From positions 905,040,808 to 905,104,807 of the forward strand of contig CM066033.1 of assembly GCA_033557465.1 (NCBI GenBank): a stretch of DNA of 64,000 nt, in the 5' to 3' direction. Numbering within the stretch: position 1 is the first letter of the stretch; the number at the start of each line of letters is the position of its first letter. The stretch is from Ichthyophis bannanicus (Eukaryota; Chordata; Amphibia; Gymnophiona; Ichthyophiidae). Position numbers and translations under genes: made by a program. This document shows, piece after piece, positions 1 through 12,185 of the stretch. The notes beneath the pieces are model-generated. The model had not been told where the DNA came from and did no database searches. It was given only the letters and a program-made list of their open reading frames with translations.

Positions 1-888
1 CCCACTCGGAGTCAAGGGGAGACAACAGGTCTGAGACCCTGTAGCTCCTTGCCTCGAGGCCCCTGCCAAAGGGCTGGAGCCCTCTTGAGGACCTGGGGTC
101 CAAGTCTCAGAAACTGGCCGGGGAGGACTGGATAACCAAGGAACAGAACCGGGACGTCAACAGGGGCCGAAGACTTATCCGAGGCCAGTGGTGCTCAGAG
201 TTCAGCTCAATGACTGGGACTCCCCTGCAGTCGGGGGCCTGGTCGCCGGGGCAGATGATGCAGACAAACCAGCCTTCATTGCCTGCTGCATGGCTAGGAT
301 AGCAGTGATGTTCTGTTCCATAGTGGCCATTCTGGTTTCCAAGCTAGAAGGCTCCACAGCTTTCGGTAAGGGCACCGAGGATCTTGGGCCCAGTGCCAGC
401 ACTCTCGCAAGTGCATCCTCAACGAGGACTATGGTCTCGAGGAGCCTCACACTGTCTCTGCTGCCCAAGCAATACTTTTTGAGGCCCTTTGTGGGACGTT
501 TCTTGGAGTCGCCAGAGTCCCTCCGAGCAATCTTAGCGGTTTTCTCCAGTGGAACCTCGACAGATTGAGGATTTTTTCTTCTTTCGCTCGGGGTCTGAGG
601 TTTTCTTGGAGAAGCGGCCGCTGCGGGACTCTGAGGACACTCGGGCTTCACAGGCAGTGCTGAGCTTGGAGCTCAGCATCGGGGAGCTCAGTGCTGAGTC
701 AGACTTTGGGAACAGTTTCTCCTGCAACTCCGACCTCTTTTTATTGGTTTTAGGCGTCATGGCCTGGCACAGGTCGCAGGAGGTGCTATCATGTCCAGTC
801 CCAGGCAGCGTAAGCAGCGGTCATGGGTGTCAGTGACTGACATGGTTTGACTGCAGCGGTCACATTTTTTTAACCCACGGGGGGACAT
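1..888 (-). pseudogene. gag: DIRS-A gag, N-terminal part, frameshifted
   Basis: The start codon is taken at 888-886 because it places two CX2C pairs separated by 12 residues (C9, C12, C25, C28), with TDTH in between. This is the same N-terminal zinc-ribbon-like motif as in the gag genes of DIRS-C, -D and -F. The frame breaks soon after the second pair and continues in other frames (about 760-533, then 651-202) as a Ser/Lys/Arg-rich low-complexity region. The likely role is nucleic-acid binding Gag-like protein. The left end is outside the window. It is not functional as it stands. Confidence 0.7.
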
Positions 889-1286
889 GGTAAGAAAAAC
901 ACCCAGCTAAGGTTGACAACCCCCAGGCAAAAAAAGACAAACGCCGGTAGAGGCAGCCTCGATCAAAAAAGAGGAAAAGAGTCGAGAACAGTGCTGGGCC
1001 TGGTGCTGGCTCGAGGAGGAAAGAGGAACCAATAAACAAAATCGGGAACAGCTAATTTCTAAGGATAGAGCAAGGATTATTTCCGTGGAAATTGGACAGA
1101 CGTCTATTGGGCTCCGTGGAAAAAAGGAGACTCAGCAAGATGGAACCTTTGGGCGGGAAGGGGACCACACATGCGGGGTAGCAGTTCCAAAGGCTTTATT
1201 TGAAAGCTGGGAAAATGCTCCGCATGGGCTCTATCGGTGCCGTCACCCATATGTGAGGACAGACTTCCTGCTTGTTCCTGGAGAAC
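1..1286 (-). mobile_element. DIRS-A: 5' part of a DIRS-like retrotransposon, cut by window edge
   Basis: The element reads on the minus strand, so its 5' terminus is at about 1286 and the rest lies left of the window. The outer 180 bases match in layout the 5' termini of DIRS-D and DIRS-C further right: a gag leader, then a terminal repeat ending in a block (1250-1286) containing GTGAGGACAGACTTCCTGC and TTCCTGGAGAAC. The only coding material is a broken gag. Known for the family: DIRS elements replicate by reverse transcription and integrate with a tyrosine recombinase. Assignment rests on strong similarity to the more complete copies in this same window. Confidence 0.8.
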
Positions 1287-1645
1287 AGGTATATTTATAC
1301 AGGCATCATGTGACAAATCATGTGACGATTACACACAGGTGGACCCTAATCAACTAATTATGTGACTTCTGAAGTTAATTGGTTGGACCAGATCTTATTT
1401 AGGGTTTTATAGCAAAAGGGATGAATACATATACACTCGCAACTTTTCAGTTTTTACTTGTGTATGTATATATGTAAATAAGGTATTTTATTTATTGTCA
1501 TTCCACTTCACCAATTTGGCTAATTGTTAGGTTCATCACCTAACGACATCCAAATGAACCTCCATTTTCATTCCAGGTTGTAATGCAACAAAACAGGACA
1601 AAAACTGAGGGGATGAATACTTCCATAAGGCACTGCATGCATGTA
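1287..1645 (+). mobile_element. Tc1/mariner-like element 3' remnant (non-coding)
   Basis: This stretch has the tail layout familiar from vertebrate Tc1-like elements: a phrase on an aqueous 'aggtggaccctaatcaa' type sequence near 1337, 'gggatgaatac' near 1420, a T-rich run with AATAAGG near 1479, and the terminal 'ggggatgaatacttcc..aaggcactgc' near 1609-1637. No transposase frame survives. It abuts the end of DIRS-A directly and I could not define a TA duplication on the left. Assignment is by remembered family resemblance, not by alignment. Confidence 0.55.
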
Positions 1646-1696
1646 GACTATGATGGAGATATTAGACCTTACCTGCTAATTGTCTTTCCTTGAATC

Positions 1697-1816
1697 CTCT
1701 CCGGGCCAGTCCAGGGTACCATCGGGTTGTCAATCCCCTTCAGCAGCTGAGGACTGAAAACTAAAAGTCTTTGCTGACAGGCTATAGCCACTCCCCCTTG
1801 AGACAGCTCTCCAGTC
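1697..1816. repeat. DIRS-B left inverted terminal repeat
   Basis: The block from CTCTCCGGGCCAGTCCAGGG to the CTCTCCAGTC at its inner edge pairs almost base for base with the reverse complement of 7193-7312. This is the 3' side of the element in its own orientation. Confidence 0.85.
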
Positions 1817-2137
1817 TATTGTATCCAAGCAGCATAACAGAACAACATCAACCTGATATAGCAACGATATTGTCGACAAAAAGAAACTATAAACGTACCC
1901 GCTATCAACTGGGTTTGTAAGGAATAGAACATACCCCTTCCCTTGTATGAGGTACAATCATAGCCGACATCTTCGTATCAAAAACTCTTTTTTTTTTTTA
2001 AATTTTTTTAAAAATCCAATTACCCGAAGGGAGCCCCAAGTACCACTGCCACTAGAGAACCCAGTAGCCTCGTGGGACTTGCGTATGTGGAACACCAGAA
2101 GAACCTACTCACGGACTCTGCAAAACGTAAGGGAGGG

Positions 2138-2240
2138 CCCTGGACTGGCCCAGAGAGGATTCAAGGAAAGACAATTAGCAGGTAAGGTCTAATTTCTCCT
2201 TCCTACTCATCTCTCCGGGCCAGTCCAGGGTACCATCAGG
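2138..2240. other. DIRS-B internal complementary region
   Basis: The first half (to about 2192) is the reverse complement of the left extremity 1662-1720. The second half (about 2193-2240) is the reverse complement of the right extremity 7290-7325. In DIRS elements this region templates joining of the two ends into a circle. It overlaps the 3' end of the recombinase pseudogene. Confidence 0.8.
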
Positions 2241-3697
2241 CAGTACCAAAGCAGTGCCTAAAAACAGGAGGAACCCGCGAGCCCCCCCCACAATGACAGA
2301 GGCCCCTACTCTCGCATCCTTCCTGGCCTGTACATCCAACCTATAATGCTTCGTAAACGTATGCAGAGAAGACCACGTCGCGGCTCTACAGATATCCACC
2401 GGCGGAACAAAGGCTAACTCCACCCATGAAGCCGCTTGACCCCGCGTAGAATGAGCCTTGAGACCTACCGGAGGCGATTTACCTCCCGCTACATAAGCTG
2501 CCACCACAGCTTGCTTCACCCAACGGGCAATCGACGCCTTAGAAGCAGCTTGTCCCTTCTGAGGCTCTCCAAACAGAACAAACAACCTGTCCGACCTCCT
2601 AAAAGGTTTCGTGATCCTCAGATAGCTTTTCAGGACTCGCCTCAGATCCAACTTCCATAAGGATCGATCCATCCGCGACCCTTGCAAATCCGCAAAAGTG
2701 GGGAGAGCAACTGACTGATTAATGTGGAACGGAGATACCACCTTAGGAAGGAAAGAAGGCACTGGACGCAGAAGTACTCGTTCTGGCAAAAACTGCAGCT
2801 ACGGCTCCCTACAAGAGCGAGCCTGAAGATCAGAGATTCTCCGCGCCGAACATAAGGCCACCAGAAACGCGGTTTTCCATGAAAACTCTCTCAAGCCCCC
2901 CGTCGAAGCTGACTCAAAAGGAGGCCGAGTCAGAGCTTCCAGCACCAGATTTAAATTGCAAGCCGGCACCACCTGCCATACCGGCGGCCTGAGAATCTTC
3001 ACTGCTCTGAGAAAACGCACCACATCCGCACTGACCCTCTACAGCACGCTAGGGCAGCCACCTGCACCTTCAAGGTGTTAAGAGCCAAACCTTTCTGCAA
3101 GCCCTCCTGAAGAAAAGCCAAAATCTCAGGCAAAGCTGCCGCAAAGGGACGAACGCTACGGTTTGTACACCAATACTCAAACACTCGCCAAACACGAACA
3201 TATGCTAAAGAAGTCGACCTTCTCCTAGACTGCAACATAGTGTGCACCACCGCCAACGAGTAGCCCTTGCGTCTCAACCGCTCCCTTTCAAGAGCCAAGC
3301 CGTAAGCAAGAAGTGATCCACCTGCGGCATGAGAATGGGACCCTGCTTCAGCAGACAGCCCCGAGTCGGAAACTGCCAAGGGGAATCCACGAGAAGCCGT
3401 CTCAGATCCGCATACCACGGCCGTCTGGGCCAATCCGGTGCAATGAGAATCACCTTCCCCCTGTGAAGAGCTATACGCTGAACCACTCGACCAATCATCG
3501 GCCACGGAGGAAAAACGTAAAGAAGCTTGTCCAACAGCCATGGTTGCACCAGGGCATCCAGACCCTCGGACATGTGTTCTCTGTGTCTGCTGAAGAACCG
3601 CGACACCTTTGCATTGCCGTGCGTGGCCATGAGATCCATCGCCAGCCACCCCCAGCGCCTCGCAATGTCGTGAAAAACCCTTGCGTCCAACTCCCAC
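2175..3697 (-). pseudogene. DIRS-B tyrosine recombinase, frameshifted
   Basis: The recombinase remains are in three blocks (3697-2999, 3023-2799, 2789-2175), so at least two frameshifts. All catalytic landmarks of a tyrosine recombinase are legible: the first Arg in SARRISDLQ (near 2840), HxxR in HSTRGQAA (near 2440) and the tyrosine nucleophile in FTKHYRLD (near 2345). The family enzyme integrates the circular DNA copy. The block overlaps the end of the RT/methyltransferase remains in another frame, as is typical of DIRS. Confidence 0.75.
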
Positions 3698-5265
3698 TCT
3701 CCGGGATCGAGAACATGGCGACTTAAATAATCGGCCTGAACATTCTCACTTTCCGGCCACATGCGCCGCTGACAGAGCCGACAGATGACCTTCCGCCCAG
3801 AGCATCAACGCTTGACTCTCTGCCAACAACAGAGCATTGCCCGTGCCTCCCTGGCGATTGATGTACGATACCATCACTGCGTTGTCGGAGAAGACCCGCA
3901 CCGCCCTCCTTTCGAGGAGCGAAGTGAATGAGAGCAGAGCCAAACGAACTTACCTGAGCTCCAGAAGATTGATCGAGAAAGACGCCTCTTCTGGAGACCA
4001 GTGCCCCTGAGCCATCTGAGACTGACAATGGGCTCCGCAGCCTGATAAACTGGCATCCGTCATTACTAACATCCAATCCCGAAGCGCTAAGGGCACTCCT
4101 GCCTGAAGATGATCCGGATCGAGCCACCACGTGAGGCTGTCCCTCACCATGTCTGAGAAGTCCAGTTTTCTTGACAATGGATGAAGCTGAGGAGACCATC
4201 GGGACAGCAAAGCCTGCTGCAAGGGCCGCATATGAGCTCTGGCCCAGGGCACCAGATCTAATGCCGCCGTCATGGAGCCCAAGAGCTGCAAATACCTCCA
4301 CGCCAAAGGAGCCTTGAGTCGAAGAAACGCTCTCACCTGAGCCAAAATTTTAGTACCCTGCTCTCCGGCAAGGAGACCAATCCGTGCTCCGTGTCGAACT
4401 CTGCTCCCAGATACACCAGCCGGGATTGGGGCTGTAGCTGACTCTTTGTACAGTTGATTACCCAACCGAGTTGCTCGAGGAGCTGAACCACTCGAGAGGT
4501 AGCCCTGACCGACTCCTGTCGAGAACTGGCCCTGATCAACCAATCGTCCAGATAGGGATGAACCTGAATACCTTCCATCCTCAAGGCTGCGGCAACGACC
4601 ACCATGACCTTCGTAAACATCCGTGGAGCCTTCGCCAAGCCGAATGGTAACGCTGGGAACTGAAAATGTCACGCGGGAACCGCAAACCTTAAAAAACGCT
4701 GATGATCTGGTCTGATCGGGATATGCAGATAAGCTTTCGTGAGGTCTATGGACGAGAGGAACTCTCCCAGACGAACGGACCTAATCACTGACCTTAGCGT
4801 CTCCATCCGAAAATGTGGAACTCTCAAAGTCCGGTTGACGTGTTTGAGGTCCAGAATCGGACGAAAGGATCCCTCCTTCTTGGGAACCACAAAATAAATC
4901 GAGTATCGACCGGAGCCTAACTGGTCTGGAGGAACCGGAACAACCGCCTCCAACTGCACTAAGCGAAGTAGCATGTCTTCTACCACTTGTCTTTTGGTTC
5001 CGAGACCACAAGGTGATGCCAAGAAGGCCTCCTGAAGCAGCTGGGCAAACTCCAGCGCATACCCGTCTCGGATGATCTCCAGCACCCACTGGTCTGTAGT
5101 TATCGCGGTCCAGGCAGAGAGAAACCCCTGTAAGCGCCCCCCTACCGGTATCTCTACCTGGACCAGCTGACCTTCATTGCGGCTTTTTGGGAGCCGATTG
5201 CTGAGCGGAGAAATAGCCTCTACCAAAACCTCTGGTTCCACGAAAAGGCTGAGCCCTAGAAACAA
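3274..5265 (-). pseudogene. DIRS-B reverse transcriptase-RNase H-Dam-like methyltransferase, frameshifted
   Basis: Reading from 5265 downward: RT start with DQLGSGRYSIYFVVPKKEGS and DLTKAYLHIPI (5265-4669), then a frame change to the active-site YLDDWLIRA (near 4550), RNase H with VMTDASLSGCGAHC (near 4050), SDNAVMVSYINRQGGTG and ADYLSR (to about 3720), then a Dam-like methyltransferase block with DLMATHGN, FPPWP and ILIAPDWPRRPWY (to 3274). At least three shifts or stops break it. The order RT-RH-MT is diagnostic of DIRS rather than Gypsy elements. Confidence 0.8.
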
Positions 5266-6629
5266 AACGTCCCCTGGGATAGGGAGAAAAACGCGCTCCC
5301 TGAAATCTATGAAAATCCTTTCCTAGCCCACGCTGCGTAGACGATTGCTTGAGAGCCTTAGGGCGATCCTCTGGCAAACGCCCTCCTTTGGAATCCCCCA
5401 AATCCTTTACTATCTTCTCTAAGACCTCCTCAAACAGCAGCTTGCCCGTATAAGAAAGCTTACTGAGCTGTGCCTTCGAAGAGGCGTCGGCCAACCAATT
5501 CCTTAGCCAAAGGAACGGTCTAGCCCCGATCAAGGATGCCATGGCCTTAGCCGAAATACGAATCAAGTCATAAAAGGCATCCGCCTGATAGGCCACCGCC
5601 GATTCCAATTTTGCTCCCTCTGAAGAGGACTCCCCTGTAGTATCGGAAGGCGATCCCCCCTGGAGCCAATGGATCGACGCTCTAGAAACATATGCTCCAC
5701 AAATAGAAGCCTGAAGCGCCAGCACACAGGAATCGAAGGCTTGCTTAAGCAAACCCTCCAGCTTGCGATCTTGCAGGTCCTTAAGCGCAGCTCCGCCCTC
5801 TACTTGGATCGTAGTATTCTTTGTCACCGCAGAAACAAGCGCATTCACCTTAGGCATCTTCAGTAATTCCTTCTCTTCTTGTGGGATTGGATAAAGACGA
5901 CCCAGAGCGCGACCTCCCCTTAGAGAAGCCTCCGGGTACTCCCATTCAGACTCTTATCATCCACTTTATAACCCGGTAGAGCGGAAAACAAAGTTGCTCT
6001 GCTTTAAAACCTTGCAACAAAGGATCCTCCAGCGGCTCTTGTTCCACTGCCAGAAGAAGGATATTCAAGGCCGCCAAAGACTGCCCAATCAGCGCCCCTA
6101 ATTCCTCTTTATGGAAAACGTGAAAGAGATTCGGGTCCTCGCCCGGTGCCAGCTCGCCATCCTCCAGCTCAGCTGACCACGGATCAAAACTGGCCTCAGA
6201 AAGTTCCTCAGTGTCATCTCTCTTCTGAGGCTCCGGGAGCTGCTGCTCTAAGCCTTTCATGACAGTAGCTAAGCCTGCACCTGCACGAGAGGGCCCCTCT
6301 CCAGAGTCTGACTTAGGATCCCCTAAGAGACCCACATCCCTAATACTGGAAGACCAGGGATCTCTGCTGACCTGGGACACTTTCAAAGTATAAGCTCTAT
6401 GGAGGGCTAGAATAAACTCCGGGGAAAATAAGGCAGCCAACGATTCCTAAGCCTCAGGAACCTTGCGCTGCTCCTTTAAATCAGATGAATTGTCTCTCAC
6501 AGACTTCGTTTTCCTCTTCCCTTGCTTGTGCTTGCCCACGGGAGAAACGGCGGTCTCCTCTAAAATGGCCGCCGTTCCCGCTTGATCTACCATGCTGATA
6601 GGCTTTTGCGCCTCCATTTTGCTATCCAT
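5174..6629 (-). pseudogene. gag: DIRS-B gag remains
   Basis: Three blocks on the minus strand (6629-6447, 6440-5946, 5857-5174) form a Gag-like protein. The start is charged and low in complexity, the middle is acidic, and a C-terminal tail is rich in Arg, Gly and Phe (RGRF, RGTRGFGRGYF) before the RT frame. It occupies the gag position of the other DIRS copies but has no visible N-terminal CX2C pairs. Assignment is mostly by position. Frameshifts separate the blocks. Confidence 0.55.
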
Positions 6630-7192
6630 CTCCCCCGTTAAACGGAAACGTCTCTGAAAAGCTGCACCCGACGACTCAAAACCGCCGGCAGAACCGCGTC
6701 CAAAAAATGAACGAAACTAAACTCCCCCGGCACACAAACAGACACGCCAAACTACCGGCTGCCCAAGAACAACAACTGACCTGATTGCAGTCCTGAATGG
6801 CCCCGATGCTCCGGATCCCGCTGCTAGCGGGAAACTAAGAAGCGCTCCTGCAGACAATAGGAGAGATGAACCTGGGGCTCCCAGGAATAATCCCCCTGCA
6901 AAAACGGAGCGACTCACCGTATGAGACAGGCTCTGCCTCTGTGAATGCTGCCGAAATCGGTCCTCCACGGAGGAGTTACTCCCTTCATTTTAACTCTCTT
7001 TTCTTTTTTTTTCGTTTTCAATTAGCTTAATTGAAAAAAACACAAGGGAAGAGGTATATGATATATAAGAGAAAGGTTTATAGCTCTGCTAGAGCCAATC
7101 CTCCTCAGAAGTCTGCTATTTAAGAGGCCTGCTGCAACTGGTTTAGAGAGCCTGTCAGCTTTCCAAGTCCTGTTCAGCTGCTGAGGACTGAA
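6630..7192 (-). other. DIRS-B 5' leader, no gene seen
   Basis: This interval lies between gag and the right terminal repeat. It holds a T-run near 6999-7018 and no convincing reading frame. It also repeats the phrase 'cagctgctgaggactga' near 7175 that recurs inside the terminal repeats, suggesting a partial extra copy of terminal sequence. Confidence 0.5.
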
Positions 7193-7312
7193 GACTGGAG
7201 AGTTGTCTCAAGGGGGAGTGGCTATAGCCTGTCAGCAAAGACTTTTAGTTTTCAGTCCTCAGCTGCTGAAGGGGATTGACAACCCGATGGTACCCTGGAC
7301 TGGGCCGGAGAG
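7193..7312. repeat. DIRS-B right inverted terminal repeat
   Basis: Reverse complement of 1697-1816 with only scattered mismatches. It marks the 5' end of the element. Confidence 0.85.
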
Positions 7313-7547
7313 ATGAGTAGGAAAAACCCATTTTCCATGATAGAAGTACCTGCACATAAAAGCAGGAACACATCAGTGTTCTCCCCAGAAATGTTTGCCA
7401 GTAAAGTGGCTTTAAGGAGTCATTGGATGGGCTACACTCTAAGCCTGCCGGCAGCAAACAATATAACTAGTCATCTTTCAGAAATTCGATATATGATGCA
7501 TTTATTCGTCATGGTATCTAATTCATTTATATTATACACACATATAC

Positions 7548-8667
7548 CAGGGATCGACAGACCCCAGGCGCCAGGTCACCATGGCAACTAAAAAGACTCA
7601 TTCCTGGCGCCAGGGGTTTGGAACATCTGTGCAGCAGTATCAGTGGCCCTGGCTGCCTGCAGGGATCCCATCCCACACAGGCAAAAGTGCTGCCGAAGGC
7701 TGTGATCTCAGCAATACCGGCTCTGGCTGTCCGCAGGAATCCAGTCTCCCGTGGGCAGAAGAAAAGGGGATAGCCGCGATCACAGCACAGAAGCAAACTA
7801 TCTGTCTGTGGGAGATGGGATTCCTGTGGGCAGACAGCTTGCATCTGGGCTGCACTGGCAGCCTTCCCCTTCTCTTCTGCTCGCAGGAGATCGGATCTCC
7901 ATGGCAGAACAGGAGGTGAAGCAGGCTGCCTGCAGGGATACAAGCTGGTCAGGGCCTGCATTAAAAAAAACAAATAAAAACATTAGTTGGGAGGGTGTGG
8001 GAGGAGTGAACTTAAATCGTAAAGGGCCAGAAACAAAACAAAAAAAAGAAGAAGGAAAGAGGATGAGGGGGAGCCAGGGCAAGTGTACTGGGGGGAAGGG
8101 GAGAGTCTCTGGAAAGGAAACAGAGTGGGGAGGGGTTGGAGACAGGGAAAGAAGAGTGAAAGGTTAAAGGGATGAATGCAAGGGGATAAAAGGGCACAAT
8201 GCCTATTTACCTAAAGCTGCATTTCCCTCCCAGAAGAATATGCACACCACACACTCACAGGCACTTCACCTCCATAGGACAGACACATACCCCATCTCCA
8301 CACTACATACACAGGAACCTCACTTCTGCACCGCGCACACAGAAGCTCCCCAGCTCTGCAGCACACACACACACACACGTACCACAGTCCTGTACACCAC
8401 CCACACAAAGGCACTCACTACCACATTCCACGTACAGACTGGCACATCACCGTTGCACCACATGCCCCCACAGATGCTTGCTATCTAAATCTATAGCAGT
8501 TATCTAAAGATGACGCATGATTTAGGAACACTGGTACTGGTTTCACAAGACTTGAGAACATGAGACCAGTGCGAGAGAACCAGGGGAGGGGCATGAGGAG
8601 GTCACGAGCGCCGGCTCCTAAGATTTTAGCCTGGCTCCTAAATCTTCACAAATTTTGTCAAGGCTTG
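7548..8667. mobile_element. Probable non-autonomous hAT-like element
   Basis: The left end reads CAGGGATCGACA and the reverse complement of the right end reads CAAGCCTTGACA, an 8 of 12 match. The flanks are ACATATAC (7540-7547) and CCATATAC (8668-8675), an 8-bp duplication with one mismatch, as expected for hAT. The interior has imperfectly repeated GC-rich phrases (7660-7920) and a CA-rich tract. No transposase is present. The imperfect termini make this a moderate call. Confidence 0.45.
8235..8480. repeat. CA-rich degenerate simple repeat
   Basis: The tract is dominated by CACA and CCACA words, with a clean (CA)n run near 8363-8378. The six-frame translations over it are artefacts of the composition. 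Confidence 0.8.
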
Positions 8668-8802
8668 CCATATACTGTTAAGTTTTTTAAATATTAATTA
8701 CAAATTACTTAAATCATTTTTCCATGGCTGCACATCATTTTGCCATGCCAATTCATCAGATTGTTAGCTGGGCAGTCAATAAAATCAGCTATGTGGCATG
8801 CC

Positions 8803-9237
8803 CAGGGCCAGCCCAAGGGCTTTCGGCATGCCAGGTAGTCCCACCATGCCATCCAAAGCTGCGCTGTGCCACATCCCCTCATCTGGGAGAGGGCGGGGGC
8901 ACAGCAATCCCTCAATGCTGTTTGTTTGTTTTTTAACGGCAGCTTTCTGCCACTGCTTCAGCACCGCAGCAGTGCTCGTGCACGCTCAACGCCGGCAGCT
9001 CCTGCCCCCCTCTTTGACCCAACTTCATGCCCCCTCTGACAGGAAATTGAGTTGGAAGGGGGGCAGGATTGGCAGGCCAAGAGGGCACATGCACACACAT
9101 GGCCACTTTAAGGCCCACCGCAGTGGCAGAAAGCCAGTAATTTTATAGACTATGGAGGGGCTTGGGGTCACTGACACCTACTAGGACGTTCTGCACTATG
9201 TGGCTGCCTATTTTGCCTTATGGCTGAGCCATCCCTG
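8803..9237. mobile_element. Short hAT-like MITE
   Basis: The ends are CAGGGCCAGCCC and, on the opposite strand, CAGGGATGGCTC. They are flanked by GGCATGCC (8795-8802) and GGTATACC (9238-9245), an 8-bp duplication differing by two transitions. No coding capacity. Both features fit a 435-bp hAT deletion derivative. 9238-9466 beside it holds nothing I recognise. Confidence 0.5.
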
Positions 9238-9493
9238 GGTATACCCATTCTAAAAGTCCTGGAAAGAACACTGCATGAGTATCAACAGCAATTTCACAAA
9301 GGGAAGGGACATGCACTTTTGTTTCAAAAATTGACACAAAGTCCACAGGTCAAAATTACTTGTGAACTCTGATCCAGTGTGGACAGGGCCTTTAAGCCCC
9401 AATGTATACAAAAAACTTCAATCACAGCTGTCAAGTTATCAAACCAAACTGCTAATTATACGGTAAAGCACAGTTACTTACCTGTAACAGGTG

Positions 9494-9650
9494 ATCTCTG
9501 GGAACAGCAGGAATAAGTCTTCACATATGGGTACGTCGGTACCGACGGACCCTGCACGGGAATGCTCCCCAGCATCCAATCAGAAAGCTTTTGGGAGCAT
9601 CCCTCGCGCCTGCGCACTGCCTTCCCGCCTTTCCCACTGCCTCTCCTCAG
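9494..9650. repeat. DIRS-C left inverted terminal repeat
   Basis: About 157 bp pairing with the reverse complement of 14547-14704. It includes the palindrome GTCGGTACCGAC near 9535, also present in modified form in the other DIRS ends. Confidence 0.88.
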
Positions 9651-9735
9651 TTGAGTTTCATAGCTGAGACAAAGGGAGAGAAAGAGGAAAGGAAGATAGA
9701 TAGATAGTTACAACTCCTAGGGGAGGTGGGTGGGT

Positions 9736-9830
9736 TGTGAAGACTTATTCCTGCTGTTCCCAGAGATCACCTGTTACAGGTAAGTAACTGTGCTATCTCC
9801 AGGAACAAGCAGGAATGAGTCTTCACATAG
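9736..9830. other. DIRS-C internal complementary region
   Basis: From 9736 to the GTAACTGTGCT at about 9793 it is the reverse complement of the left extremity 9467-9530. From ATCTCCAGG onward it is the reverse complement of the right extremity 14670-14704. The switch point fixes the element ends as 9467 and 14704. Confidence 0.88.
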
Positions 9831-9925
9831 GGGGAGATCCCATAAAATGCGTGTCCGTGGAAAAGGACTGCACTTCCCACACATGGATCTCTGGCATCCC
9901 ATGAGGGATGGTGGGTAGGAGTTGA

Positions 9926-10772
9926 AAAGAGAGGAGCTGTAGGAAAAACAGCTAACCTAAGGACTACAGGAGAGGAGTCCTTGGTATATATGATAATTAC
10001 TATTAAAAATATTGGAAGAGCAATCACAATATGGATCTTACCTACTGGACTGCAGGAAGTAGAGAGGCTGATGGAGTCTACTGGAGATTCAGTAGAGGAA
10101 TCCTCATAGTGACCTCACAGCAGTGAAGGTGAAGGTCCAAATCTGGACTTGGCAGGTGACCCAATTGTCAACTGGGGTAGTATAAGAACGTCAGGTCTTC
10201 AGTGGAAAGCTTTATGAGAAAAAGCTGAAAAACTCTTTTAGCTACAGAGTCATTAACAGTTAGGAGTAAAAGAGGAAGACTGACCGATTTGGACAAGTAG
10301 CCCAGTCCTGGAGGGAAGAAGGGGTATGGAAAAAAGCCCATATTCCCAAGGAGGACAGATGTGTGAAGGGCTGAAACCTCAGAACTACTGAAGATCTACA
10401 CTGTCTTTCCTAGCTGGTGAGAGATAGGAAAGATATTGAAGCATGATGCTTCAGGGATAGCGAGACCTAGAGTAAAGTGAAAGCTGTCAGTACCACAGTA
10501 GTGGTTGTGTGCATAACACCCCCAACATACTGAGGGACAGTATGAACATATACAAGCCCACTGTCTGGAACGTTAAGAAGGTGAAAACCTTTATAGGATA
10601 GACAGTTAGGGAGATAGTATGCAAATACAAATCTGCTTATAGAAGCATCTGGACAGATGCATATATATATACACATATAGATAGGGATATATATAGATAT
10701 ATATCTATATGTATATATATGTGTAAGTATATATATATATATATATATATGTATATGTGTGTGTGTGTGTAA

Positions 10773-10809
<37 letters not shown>

Positions 10810-12185
10810 TACATATATATAGGGGCATAACCCATGCACACACAGCTTACCGATATATGTATCTATAGAAATATATAGAGATATATACATACATGAATAT
10901 GTATGTCGGAGATACATGTCTGCAACTAAGCCCCATAAGGACATTCACATGAGAGATGTGAAGGAGAAAGATTCATCTAATAACAGAAGATGGAATCTAC
11001 TGGAGAAGATATATAGAGAATCTATTCCTCCGGGCTAAGAAGGTGCAGGAATACTATCCAGTGAAATAAACCAGGATGGTTGCGTGAAATAACAGAGGAT
11101 AATATCAGTCGGTAAACAGCAAGTCCTGAGTTTTGTAGGACTCTGACATGGTAAATGGACAGAAAACGCATAGGAGGAGATACCAGGATGACCCACTGGA
11201 GGGACACAGGGGTATCATGCGTTACTAGTAGAATATGTGCTGTCCATAAGGGGTAGGCTGTAAGGAAAAAGAGAGCATATTCCTGCAGGATTGGAAAACT
11301 CTTTGGACATTCACGCAGAAAAGGCTTATATCCTGTAGAAACAGGAGACAACAGGGTATGGAGAACCCTCACAGTCATGGAAAATGACTGATAAGCCTTT
11401 TCCACTATATAGAATAGCCATAAGAGACAAAGTCCAAATGCTCTCTAGCAAGGGCCCATAGTAGAAAGCTTCTCTGAAAATTGCAGAGAGCATATGCTGG
11501 AGAAGTAGGAGATAAAACTGACTGTAGGTCAGCTGTGCTGCCAAATCCAAGAAAATGGAGATGGCAAGAAAAGAAGATAATGTGAAAAGCCTGAAGTGAT
11601 TAGGATTATCCAAGATAGATGAAGCACTATCTTGGAATCACTACTAAGGCTAGACAGAAAGTAGTGGAAGATAGACTGGAAACTTGTAGAAAAGTACCAG
11701 TAGTTCAAGCACTGGAACTCCTGCATGAGCAGCAGCTGAAAGAGACAGCAGAGAGAATCTTCCTGTGTAAAATAGAAAAAATAGACAAAGGGAGAGGAAA
11801 TTTCCTGTCCCTGTCTGTGTCCAGAGAATTTAGTCAAGGACAAAAACTCTACACTGGAAAGAAGGCTAGAGAAGCTCTGCAGTATGGTACCACTCATCCC
11901 GGGGAAACCCTGGATGAGAGGGTAGAGAAACAGGAGCTGAAGGGTGACTTACCATATGGTAAGACTGCTGAAGGAAAAAATATTCATGTTGGGACAGAAA
12001 ACTATCATGGGATAGTTGTTAACTTCTCTTCTTGGTAGGAAGAAGAGGAGAAATCTGTAACCATAGACATGAATATCCTGACAGCTCAGCTGAAGAAAGG
12101 AAACCATGTGTAGAGCTTTAAAGAAAAAACAGTGAACAAACTTCTGCTAAGAAGAAGTTGACTGCAGGCTGCAGCCTTCAGGAAT
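9926..12185. other. Unrecognised 2.2-kb core of DIRS-C
   Basis: The interval where other DIRS copies carry RT, RNase H, methyltransferase and recombinase. It is purine-rich on the + strand and has no frame with recognisable protein motifs. A TA-rich tract sits at 10660-10900. Either foreign DNA replaced the core or an ancient decay has erased it; intactness of the adjacent gag argues for replacement. Confidence 0.5.
10660..10900. repeat. TA-rich microsatellite
   Basis: Alternating (TA)n with interspersed TATAGA, CATATA and a (TG)n run near 10756-10770. Low complexity. Confidence 0.9.

Larger units (their letters stand above)
1662..7325 (-). mobile_element. DIRS-B: full-length but decayed DIRS-like retrotransposon
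   Basis: The 5.66-kb unit has inverted terminal repeats at 1697-1816 and 7193-7312, with extra unpaired ends outside them. An internal region at about 2138-2240 is complementary first to the left end and then to the right end. Gag, RT-RNase H-methyltransferase and tyrosine recombinase remains lie in that order on the minus strand. Boundaries were read from the internal complementary region, which records both extremities. It belongs to a different subfamily from DIRS-C to -F: the termini share no obvious bases and the proteins are well diverged. All reading frames carry stops or shifts, so it is dead. Confidence 0.85.

Noticed and set aside
10467..10944. Tyr/Ile-rich frames
   Set aside because: TA microsatellite composition.
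9925..12185. DIRS-C core as decayed RT
   Set aside because: No RT, RNase H or recombinase word found in any frame, while adjacent gag is intact and the break near 9925 is sharp.
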